Positions 7,981 to 15,473 of a DNA stretch of 51,501 nucleotides are shown here, in pieces. This DNA comes from a virus. The notes under the pieces are model-generated. The model saw only the letters and a program-made list of their open reading frames with translations, ran no database searches and had not been told where the DNA came from. The DNA lies in IMG/VR virus record IMGVR_UViG_3300042519_002678, positions 1 to 51,501 of that record; one strand, written 5' to 3'. The stretch's first letter is position 1. Every line of letters begins with the position of its first letter. The position numbers and the translations under genes were made by a program.

Positions 7981-9716
7981 TGGAAAAATTACTTTCGGTT
8001 ATAGTATCGGCATATAATTTTGAAAAATACCTTGAAGAGTGTATAGATTCAATTTACAACCAAAAAATTATCTACGGATATGAGGTAATTGTTAGAGATG
8101 ATTGTTCAAAAGATAATACTAAAGATGTTTTAATTAAACTAAAAGAAAAATACACCGATTTAAGAGTATTAAATGGTGATGTTAATTTGGGAGCGTTAGA
8201 AAATATAAGAACTTTATTAAATGCTTGTACGACAAAATATATCGCATATATTGATGGTGATGATTATTTTGACAATTATACAATTTTGAATGAAGAGGTT
8301 GAATTTTTAGAGAATAGCCCAAATTATAGTATGGTATGTACCGGAACTAGATATTTGTATCCTAACGGGGCAAGAGTACCAGTAGTAACTGAGTTATTTA
8401 TTAGCTCATTTCTTGACGATGTTACAACGGATGACTTACTTACAATCAATCACGCTTCATTTGCGAGAGTGTTTAGAAACATACCAAATTTAATAAAAGA
8501 TTACTTCAAAAATCTACCCTATGTTGATTGGCCACTTAACTATGAAATTAGTAAACATGGTTTAATTAAATGTATTCATAAGTGTGGTGGAATTTATAGA
8601 ATATCTAATGATGGTATGTTCTCAAATGTGTCTGAAAAGGAAAAAAACAAAAAAAATTCAATAGTTATTAATGAACTTAAAAGACAACATCTTAAAAATG
8701 ATTTCAAAACAATAACTATAGTTGATTGTTTTATTCATAATGAAAACGTTTTAGGTAAATTGGAGTTATGTATAAATAACTTAAAAAAATATAATCATAC
8801 AATACTTTTGGTATCTAATACAATTGTGCCTGAACATATAATAAAAAATGTTGATTATCATCTATATAATTCTAATAATATTCTTTTTGAGGGTGAGTAT
8901 ACTGATTCAGAGCCAGTTGTATTTTGGAAAAAAGTCAATGGATTAACAATTTACGAAGTTATTAATACAATACAAAAACATGGATTACCTGTTATGGTTA
9001 ATCTATTTAATTCATTGGACTTATGTAAATCACTTGGATTTACTCACTTCCAAAGAATCGAAGTTGATGATTTATATACTGACGAAGGTTATGAACATAT
9101 GAGAAGTGTTCCTTTGATTTGTTCTGAGAAAAATAAAAAGGGTGTGTTCTATTTTAATGAAGGTAAAGATGTATCATTTCACTATTTTTATTGCGAGATA
9201 GAGTATTTCCAACAGATAATAAATAGAGTTAGTTGTGAAGAAGATTATAAAAATTATTTATTAACTCACGGATATGGTACTGATTTCATAAATGTTGAAA
9301 AATATCTATACGATAACATAAACAGGAATGATCCCGGTTTATTAATAAGAAAGGATGGTGAGGAAGAAATGAACTCTGATTTTTACGGAACATTATGGAA
9401 TACAGAAACTACAGGTAGTAACGTATCGTCTAAATTTAGAGGATGTTCAAGTAAACTTTATAAGATATTAGGACAAGAGCCTATAATGTTATTATCTTAT
9501 AATTATAATAATTTTAGGTCCGAGAGAAAAATAATTGTAAATTACGTGGATAATACTTCTGGAGTGTTTTATCACGGTTTAGATAATTACGGACATTGGT
9601 CATTTAATATTTTTGAAAATGAAATTGAAAAAATATTAGTATACGATAGTCAAACTGACGAATTTTTATATGAAATAATAAACGAAAACATTGTTGATTA
9701 TATCGTTTTTTTATGA
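7980..9716 (+). CDS. family 2 glycosyltransferase with long C-terminal domain
   Basis: A 578-aa protein. Residues 1-~235 are a GT-A glycosyltransferase of family 2: LLSVIVSAYNFEKYLEECI at the N-terminus, IVRDDCSKDNT at the nucleotide-binding turn and the metal-binding DGDD at residues 92-95. Residues ~245-578 are a separate domain that opens with a new beta strand (FKTITIVDCFIHNENVLGKL) and looks like a second GT-A-type or accessory fold, but I cannot name it. The enzyme presumably transfers a sugar from a nucleotide-sugar donor in the host cytoplasm. It overlaps the previous gene by one base and the next by four (ATGA). No transmembrane segment is seen. Confidence 0.8.
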   Translation: MEKLLSVIVSAYNFEKYLEECIDSIYNQKIIYGYEVIVRDDCSKDNTKDVLIKLKEKYTDLRVLNGDVNLGALENIRTLLNACTTKYIAYIDGDDYFDNYTILNEEVEFLENSPNYSMVCTGTRYLYPNGARVPVVTELFISSFLDDVTTDDLLTINHASFARVFRNIPNLIKDYFKNLPYVDWPLNYEISKHGLIKCIHKCGGIYRISNDGMFSNVSEKEKNKKNSIVINELKRQHLKNDFKTITIVDCFIHNENVLGKLELCINNLKKYNHTILLVSNTIVPEHIIKNVDYHLYNSNNILFEGEYTDSEPVVFWKKVNGLTIYEVINTIQKHGLPVMVNLFNSLDLCKSLGFTHFQRIEVDDLYTDEGYEHMRSVPLICSEKNKKGVFYFNEGKDVSFHYFYCEIEYFQQIINRVSCEEDYKNYLLTHGYGTDFINVEKYLYDNINRNDPGLLIRKDGEEEMNSDFYGTLWNTETTGSNVSSKFRGCSSKLYKILGQEPIMLLSYNYNNFRSERKIIVNYVDNTSGVFYHGLDNYGHWSFNIFENEIEKILVYDSQTDEFLYEIINENIVDYIVFL

Positions 9717-10480
9717 TCGGATTAACTATAACCACCTGTAAAAGAATTGATTTGTTTGAAAAGACAATATTAACATTTGTAAGTGAATGTGAAGATTGTA
9801 ATTCAATTGATGTCATAATTCATTACGATGATTCATCATCTTTGGATGATAGAAATAAAATGTTTACATTATTGAATACATTATTTACTGACACTTTAAT
9901 AATATCTAAAAGATTTAATCCAAATTCGTTTAACACTAATCGAAGACATTTAGAGATAATGAAAAAATGGAAAGAAGACATAAAATTTTTTAATGTGGAT
10001 TATGTTTTTCATTTAGAAGATGACTGGTTATTTGAAAACAAATTTAGTATCCAAGAGGGTGTTGAATTATTAAAGAATAATGATGAAATTGCTATGGTTG
10101 GATTTTCATGGAAAAGAAAGATATTCCCGAAAGAATTATTTGAACCAAGGATTATTGGTAATTTTTGGGAGTGGTATTATTCTGATAAACATTATCTGAA
10201 TGAACCTTTGTTTAATGATACGGTTGAAGAAACTTTACACGCAGATAAAGGAATGTGGATTAAATATATTAATTGGCCTTACTTCGGATTTAGACCGGCA
10301 ATACATGATGTTAATAAATTAAATCAAATTGAAAATTTTAACGATAATATGGATTCTTTTGAGTTGGAATTTGCAATAAGGTTTGCAAAAAAATTCAAAT
10401 CGTTTTTACATTTGGAAAAAATTTGTTATCATATTGGTGATGAAAATTCATCATATAATTTAAATAATTCTTTAAGATAA
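9713..10480 (+). CDS. GT-A glycosyltransferase
   Basis: A 255-aa protein with a GT-A N-terminus (IGLTITTCKRIDLFEKTI), a probable nucleotide contact at IIHYDDSSS and a metal-binding acidic motif FHLEDDWLF near residues 99-107. A later aromatic-rich stretch (GNFWEWYYSDKHY, NWPYFGFRP) probably shapes the acceptor site. Similar short GT-A proteins are frequent in phage and capsule glycan clusters. It is coupled to both neighbours by 4-nt and 1-nt overlaps. Donor and acceptor are not predictable from sequence alone. Confidence 0.75.
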   Translation: MIGLTITTCKRIDLFEKTILTFVSECEDCNSIDVIIHYDDSSSLDDRNKMFTLLNTLFTDTLIISKRFNPNSFNTNRRHLEIMKKWKEDIKFFNVDYVFHLEDDWLFENKFSIQEGVELLKNNDEIAMVGFSWKRKIFPKELFEPRIIGNFWEWYYSDKHYLNEPLFNDTVEETLHADKGMWIKYINWPYFGFRPAIHDVNKLNQIENFNDNMDSFELEFAIRFAKKFKSFLHLEKICYHIGDENSSYNLNNSLR

Positions 10481-11052
10481 TGGATTATAATTTTTTATGG
10501 GTACCTAAGACCACTTATCATAGGTCAGCACAAAGTCAGTTTGTTGTTGATGTTTTTCCTAAAATATTAAAAAATTTTGAATTGATAATTGAAATTGGAA
10601 CATTTACAGGAGCGTTCACTTTATGGTTGTCTGAAAATAACTCTGATAGTTGTAAAATAATCTCTTACGATATTAATCCTGATTATTGTGAAGTTAATAA
10701 TCTTAAAGATACCGAATTAAGAATTGGAGATTGTTTTGATATTGATGTTATGAAAGATATTCGTGATCTAATTAACAATTCGGGTAGAACTCTTTTTTTA
10801 TGTGACGGAGGGGATAAGGAACTTGAGTTTAGATTATATTCAAAGTACTTGAAAAAGGATGATGTTATAATGCTCCACGATTATTCACATAGTGATGAAG
10901 AGTATAATATTATTAAACAAAAAATAAACTGGCCAACAAATTCAGAATCACACTATAAGAATATTGAAAGATACTTACCTGAACTTAATTTAAGTACATA
11001 TATGTATGATGATTTTAAACAAGTTTTATGGGGTTCGTTTATAAAAAATTGA
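10480..11052 (+). CDS. class I SAM methyltransferase, CmcI-like
   Basis: A 190-aa protein with a Rossmann methyltransferase core: motif I IIEIGTFTGAFTLWL (residues ~36-50), an acidic second strand (IISYDINPDY) and a later strand LFLCDGGDKELEFRLYSKYL followed by DDVIMLHDYSH. This arrangement resembles the cephalosporin hydroxylase/CmcI and sugar O-methyltransferase group, where the DGGD and HDY acids help bind a metal. It is likely to methylate a sugar hydroxyl in the same pathway. It starts on the last base of the upstream stop codon. Confidence 0.7.
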   Translation: MDYNFLWVPKTTYHRSAQSQFVVDVFPKILKNFELIIEIGTFTGAFTLWLSENNSDSCKIISYDINPDYCEVNNLKDTELRIGDCFDIDVMKDIRDLINNSGRTLFLCDGGDKELEFRLYSKYLKKDDVIMLHDYSHSDEEYNIIKQKINWPTNSESHYKNIERYLPELNLSTYMYDDFKQVLWGSFIKN

Positions 11053-11053
11053 T

Positions 11054-11773
11054 ATGAATTATAAGATTAAATTAGTTCATTTACAGACAACACAGAATGA
11101 ACATAGAGAAAAACTATCACGAAAATCTATACAACAAGTAATACCTTACGGTATTGAATATGTTTTACATCAGAACGAGTTATATACTTCCTTACCTCCA
11201 GTTCATACAAGTGTTAGACCACATAATGTTAGAATCGGTAAGTATGAAGATGTTAATGACCCTGAATATGGGAACGCATTAACTCCAGCTCACTACGGAT
11301 GTTTTGAAGCTTTTAAAATTGGTATCCTATCAGAATTTGATAATGATTTAGATTTCTTAATTGTTTGTGAAGGTGATTGTATTATTGAAGTTCCAATAGA
11401 AGAGTTTATTGATAAAGTTAATCAGGTATGTGGTATAGTTAATCAGGAAGATATCTCTTACTTTTCATTTGGTGATACCAAAACTTTAGATTATGGTTGG
11501 CATCAATCTGACGTTGTTAGAGAAATACCGAACCAAGATTTATTGTTTATTACTAATAAAATAATTGGTTTACAGTGTATTATGTTTTCAAAAAAATCAC
11601 GTAAAACAATTATGAACCAGTTGAGAACACATAGATGGGATTGTGCTGACACATTTTTTAATATAATATGTGCGGAACAGAGATTAACTATGGGAGTTTT
11701 AAAGAAAAGAATAACAACCCAAGCGGATGGGGAATCATTCATAGATAAAGAATATAAAGTTTTTACAAAATAA
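11054..11773 (+). CDS. probable GT-A glycosyltransferase, GT25-like
   Basis: A 239-aa protein. The order of motifs resembles GT25 (LPS galactosyltransferase/collagen glycosyltransferase) proteins: an early strand IKLVHLQTT, the segment ALTPAHYGCFEAFKIGIL at residues ~75-92 (GT25 has LTxGExGCxxSH here), then the acidic FLIVCEGDCIIE at 101-112 in place of the usual LEDD. A late RTHRWDCADTFF stretch is consistent with the acceptor side. GT25 includes animal collagen glycosyltransferases, which is suggestive beside a collagen-like fibre, but similarity is weak and the canonical DxD is altered. It is separated from its neighbours by a single base on each side. Confidence 0.5.
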   Translation: MNYKIKLVHLQTTQNEHREKLSRKSIQQVIPYGIEYVLHQNELYTSLPPVHTSVRPHNVRIGKYEDVNDPEYGNALTPAHYGCFEAFKIGILSEFDNDLDFLIVCEGDCIIEVPIEEFIDKVNQVCGIVNQEDISYFSFGDTKTLDYGWHQSDVVREIPNQDLLFITNKIIGLQCIMFSKKSRKTIMNQLRTHRWDCADTFFNIICAEQRLTMGVLKKRITTQADGESFIDKEYKVFTK

Positions 11774-11774
11774 T

Positions 11775-12320
11775 ATGGCACACGAACAACAAAAGAATTT
11801 TTTTAAAAGAGTTAAAGATAAATATCCAAAATATTTTACAGATGTAAAAGTTTTAGATATTGGTTCTTTGGATATAAATGGTTCAATACGGGATTTATTT
11901 GATTATCCATTTTATTATGTTGGGTTAGATTTAGCTGAGGGTAAAAATGTTGATGTAATTTGTCCTGGACATTTATATGACTCAGGATTTGAATTTGATG
12001 TTGTTTCATCTGGAGAATGTTTTGAACATGATATGTATTATGCTAGAACAATACAGAATATGATTAGACTTCTTAAGTGTGGAGGTTTAATGGTTTTTAC
12101 TTGTGCGTCAACAGGTAGACATGAACATGGAACATTAAGAACTACACCTGATAATGCGCCTTTCCTAAGTAATATTAGTGAAAAGTGGGGAAATTATTAT
12201 AAAAATCTAACTGAAGATGATATAAGGTCAGTTATTGATGTTAATAATATCTTTAGTGATTTTGGATTTGAATATGAACCAGTGACTTGTGACTTATATT
12301 TTTGGGGGATAAAGAAATGA
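11775..12320 (+). CDS. SAM-dependent methyltransferase (Methyltransf_11-like)
   Basis: A 181-aa protein with a class I methyltransferase core: motif I VKVLDIGSLDINGSIR (residues ~24-39), a second strand ending YVGLDLAEGKNVDVI, motif IV-like EFDVVSSGECFEHDMYY and motif V-like RLLKCGGLMVFTCAS. The family has many substrates. The C-terminal part (LRTTPDNAPFLSN and the FGFEYEP strand) matches methyltransferases found in glycan loci. It is the third methyltransferase polypeptide in the operon and its stop overlaps the next start by 4 nt (ATGA at 12317). Confidence 0.75.
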   Translation: MAHEQQKNFFKRVKDKYPKYFTDVKVLDIGSLDINGSIRDLFDYPFYYVGLDLAEGKNVDVICPGHLYDSGFEFDVVSSGECFEHDMYYARTIQNMIRLLKCGGLMVFTCASTGRHEHGTLRTTPDNAPFLSNISEKWGNYYKNLTEDDIRSVIDVNNIFSDFGFEYEPVTCDLYFWGIKK

Positions 12321-13012
12321 TTAATGTTGATGTAATTTGTCTAACAAATACAACTTCTGATGATTTGTATTGGATGACTCGTCGTACATTAACTACCATA
12401 CATGATTCGGAAACAGATTATAAATTTCATATTCATTTAATTGAAACAAATTTTGAAAGTGGGTATAATTATTCTGATATTGTTGAAAATTATGTAAAAC
12501 CAAATGAAAAATTTAATTACAATAGATTTTTAAATCACTCATATCCATATGTAAAACATGATTGGGTATTAATTACAAATAATGATGTAAGATACGAAAG
12601 AGGATGGTTTTCAAAAATAATTGAGGTTTACACTAAAAGACCTGATGTTGAATCTTTTTCACCTAAATGTCCAATTTTATATTCTAAATATTTTTACGAT
12701 GATTTCTTAGGTGGTGATTTAGATTTTCATGAAAGTGTTGGTACTAGTGTTCATTTAATGGGATGGTCATTAGTTATGAAAAAAAGAGTTTTTGATATTG
12801 TTTATCCTTGGGACGAAAATTTTTATATGTATTACCAAGATAATGATTACGCTGAAATTCTATTAAAGAATAATATTAAACATGGTTTGGTTAGGGACTC
12901 AATTGCAACTCACTTAGAATCACAAACTATAAAACATAAATTTAATTCAAATACAATTGATAATCTTAAAGTAAAAAATTATTTTTATCAAAAATGGGGA
13001 AAGGAGATTTAA
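12317..13012 (+). CDS. family 2 glycosyltransferase
   Basis: The ATG at 12317 forms the ATGA overlap typical of this operon and follows a GGGGG stretch, so I prefer it to the in-frame ATG at 12302; the product is 231 aa. A GT-A N-terminus (INVDVICLTNTTSDDLYW) leads to WVLITNNDVRYERGW around residues 83-97, where NND replaces the DxD, as in many family 2 rhamnosyl- and other transferases. MGWSLVMKKRVFDIVYPWDE and YYQDNDYAEIL are typical of the acceptor-side GT2 pattern ending in the catalytic acidic residue. One base separates it from the next gene. Confidence 0.8.
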   Translation: MINVDVICLTNTTSDDLYWMTRRTLTTIHDSETDYKFHIHLIETNFESGYNYSDIVENYVKPNEKFNYNRFLNHSYPYVKHDWVLITNNDVRYERGWFSKIIEVYTKRPDVESFSPKCPILYSKYFYDDFLGGDLDFHESVGTSVHLMGWSLVMKKRVFDIVYPWDENFYMYYQDNDYAEILLKNNIKHGLVRDSIATHLESQTIKHKFNSNTIDNLKVKNYFYQKWGKEI

Positions 13013-13013
13013 T

Positions 13014-15149
13014 ATGAAAATTACACAAGTAACACCTGGAATTATTACAATACCACCTAACGGATGGGGAGCGGTCGAAAAAGTAATATGGGAATATTAC
13101 AACAATATTAAAGAGTTAGGTTACCAATGTGACATAAAATATCTTAATGAGGTAGATACTAATAGTAGTGATATTATTCATATTCACATGGCTAATTTAG
13201 CAATTGATGCTGCTAACAAAGGAATACCTTACATTTTTTCATTACATGACCACCACGTTGTTTATTATGGTAAGGACTCATCTAACTACCAACAGAATTT
13301 AGAGGCGATTAAAAGGTCTGTGGTATCTTTTACACATGCTGAGTTTTTAGTTGATTACTTTGACGAAACTGATAAGTTGTTCTACCTATCACATGGTGTT
13401 AATACAGAGTTCTTTAAGAATGACAAACCGAAAAGAAGTGAACATAAACTATTGTGTTTAGCAAACAATGGTATTGGAGGAGATTCGACGTATGATAGGA
13501 AGGGATTTAGATATGCTATTGAGGCGGCAATCAAATTAGATTTACCCATTACAGTTGCCGGTCCTGAAAATAATAGAATATTCTTTGAACATCATAATGA
13601 CTTATTAAATTATGATAAGTTAACTTTAATGTTTTCAAATCCAAACGAAGAACAAATATTAGAATTATATAAAAGTCATTCAATATTCTTACATCCTTCT
13701 ATGTTAGAAGCCGGTCACCCTAATCTAACATTATTAGAAGCAGTATCTTGTAATATGCCAGTTGTTGGTACTTACTTAGGTTCACAAACGATAGAAGGAA
13801 TGGTTGTGGTTGAAAGAGATGTAAATCAAATAGTTAGTGGTGTTAAACAAATCATTGATAATTACGATTTATATTTAAGTAACACTGAATTAGATAGACA
13901 AAATTATGATTGGAGTATTATCACCAAGAGAATGGTTAGAATTTATGAAGACCTGATTAACAGTAGAAAGAATTTGAATAGTCTTGAGACTAAACAAAGA
14001 TTTGATAAAGTATTTGAGAATACTGAAATAAAACCAAAAGAGATGGTTGAAAAAATTGAAGTAATTAATCATTATATCAACGGAGCGTTAGTTGAAATTA
14101 AGGGCAATAGTGATAAACGATATTTAGTTGAGTTTTGGAATCAGGACGGTAACTGTGAATATCGTGAGGAGATTGGTTGTAATATGTGGGTCAGATTAAG
14201 TAAGAAGTATTTTGATGAATATACTTTAAAAATTTATTCTGAAGGTAATTTAATCAGTGAAAAGAAATACAACGCTGAAAACAAACGAGTTTATATTGCA
14301 TTAGATTCAAAGTCTTTGGGTGATACATTTGCTTGGGTACCTTACGCTGAGGAATTCAGAAAGAAACACAACTGTAAGGTTATTTGTTCAACATTCTTTA
14401 ACGATTTATTTGTAAAACAATATCCTGAGATACAATTTGTTTCACCTGGTAGTACGGTTGATAACCTATACGCAATGTATGAGATAGGTTGGTTCTACGA
14501 TGGTGATAATGTTAAAACGGATAGACACCCAAGCGATTTTAAACTAGGCCCACTACAAAAAACTGCGACAGACATTTTAGGCTTGGAATATAAAGAGGTA
14601 AAACCTTTAATCAAAAACCCTAACAAGTTAAAGAAAAAACGAGTTGGATTAGGTATCCACTCAACGGCTCAATCCAAGTATTGGAATAATCCAAAGGGAT
14701 GGCAAGACATTACTGATTATTTGATTTCACTTGGATATGAGGTGATTATCTACTCAAAAGAGGAAGATGGTTATATGGGTAATTACTATCCTAAAGGTGC
14801 TAAACAAAACCCTCCTGACTCAATCTACAAACTTATTGAAGAATTATCAACATGTGAATTCTTTATAGGTATATCAAGTGGTATTTCATGGGTGACCTGG
14901 GCGTTAGACATACCGACAGTATTGATTTCAGGATTTACTGAAGAGTTTAATGAACCTTATGAGAATGTGTATAAGGTTAGTGCTCCTGAAAATACTTGTA
15001 GAGGATGTGCTAATAAGTTTAGATTAGACCCAGGTGATTGGAACTGGTGTCCGATAAATAAGGGGAATGAAAAGATGTTTGAATGTTCTAAAAAGATAAC
15101 ATCTGAAATGGTGACAAATGTAATTAAAAGAGAGGGATTAGTAAAATGA
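13014..15149 (+). CDS. GT4 glycosyltransferase fused to TibC/BAHT-type protein O-heptosyltransferase
   Basis: A 711-aa bifunctional protein. Residues 1-320 are a GT4 glycosyltransferase (N-terminal KITQVTPGIITIPPNGWGA, donor-site region LEAGHPNLTLLEAVSCNMPVV). Residues ~345-711 match the bacterial autotransporter heptosyltransferase family (TibC/Aah): an N-terminal beta domain (YINGALVEI, GCNMWVRLSKKYF), then SLGDTFAWVPYAEEF (434-448), HSTAQSKYWNNPKGW (549-563), FFIGISSGISWVTWAL (616-631), LISGF and DPGDWNWCP. Four cysteines, C662, C665, C679 and C691, match the family's metal-binding cysteine cluster. Known members transfer heptose from ADP-heptose to serines of autotransporter repeat proteins. 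Here the nearest Ser-rich repeat protein is the phage fibre at 1-3300. The BAHT call is strong; the substrate is inferred. It overlaps the next gene by 4 nt. Confidence 0.88.
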   Translation: MKITQVTPGIITIPPNGWGAVEKVIWEYYNNIKELGYQCDIKYLNEVDTNSSDIIHIHMANLAIDAANKGIPYIFSLHDHHVVYYGKDSSNYQQNLEAIKRSVVSFTHAEFLVDYFDETDKLFYLSHGVNTEFFKNDKPKRSEHKLLCLANNGIGGDSTYDRKGFRYAIEAAIKLDLPITVAGPENNRIFFEHHNDLLNYDKLTLMFSNPNEEQILELYKSHSIFLHPSMLEAGHPNLTLLEAVSCNMPVVGTYLGSQTIEGMVVVERDVNQIVSGVKQIIDNYDLYLSNTELDRQNYDWSIITKRMVRIYEDLINSRKNLNSLETKQRFDKVFENTEIKPKEMVEKIEVINHYINGALVEIKGNSDKRYLVEFWNQDGNCEYREEIGCNMWVRLSKKYFDEYTLKIYSEGNLISEKKYNAENKRVYIALDSKSLGDTFAWVPYAEEFRKKHNCKVICSTFFNDLFVKQYPEIQFVSPGSTVDNLYAMYEIGWFYDGDNVKTDRHPSDFKLGPLQKTATDILGLEYKEVKPLIKNPNKLKKKRVGLGIHSTAQSKYWNNPKGWQDITDYLISLGYEVIIYSKEEDGYMGNYYPKGAKQNPPDSIYKLIEELSTCEFFIGISSGISWVTWALDIPTVLISGFTEEFNEPYENVYKVSAPENTCRGCANKFRLDPGDWNWCPINKGNEKMFECSKKITSEMVTNVIKREGLVK

Positions 15150-15415
15150 AAAGCGTAAATTTACCAGAGGAAATCCTGTTAGAAATTCAGGATTTATTAT
15201 CTAGAATTAACTATTCTAAAATGGATTTAGGTGAAGCTCACCTAGCAGTTTCTAATTTTGAAAAGGAATTGGAAAATTTAAAATTAGAGAGAGAAAAAAA
15301 AATAGCTGTCTGTGTAGACCTAGAGCAGGAAAAGACCAGACTAGTGATGAGAATAGTTGAGACCTACGGGGAGGGCGATCTTGATCTTAACAGTGGCAAG
15401 TATTTCGTAAAGTAA
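15146..15415 (+). CDS. small coiled-coil protein, hypothetical
   Basis: An 89-aa protein starting at ATGA, so it is coupled to the heptosyltransferase fusion gene and is the last member of the operon. The central part (residues ~25-70) is highly charged and heptad-like (FEKELENLKLEREKKI, LEQEKTRL), predicting a coiled coil. I recognise no family. It could be an assembly or adaptor subunit, but there is no direct evidence. The codon choice is less AT-rich than in the glycan genes and closer to the structural genes that follow. Confidence 0.6.
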   Translation: MKSVNLPEEILLEIQDLLSRINYSKMDLGEAHLAVSNFEKELENLKLEREKKIAVCVDLEQEKTRLVMRIVETYGEGDLDLNSGKYFVK

Positions 15416-15434
15416 ATTGGCAACTCTGGAGGGT

Positions 15435-15444
15435 GATATATAGA
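15435..15444 (+). promoter_or_regulatory. candidate late promoter GATATATAGA
   Basis: GATATATAGA lies 29 nt before the ATG of the large structural gene at 15474, in the 58-nt gap after the glycan operon. The same motif precedes other gene groups here (20648, 33549, 33579, near-matches 26606, 46000, 48734). It resembles the T4 late-promoter box TATAAATA in position and composition. Confidence 0.45.
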
Positions 15445-15473
15445 GAAATCACTATCAAATAAGACCAGAGCCA

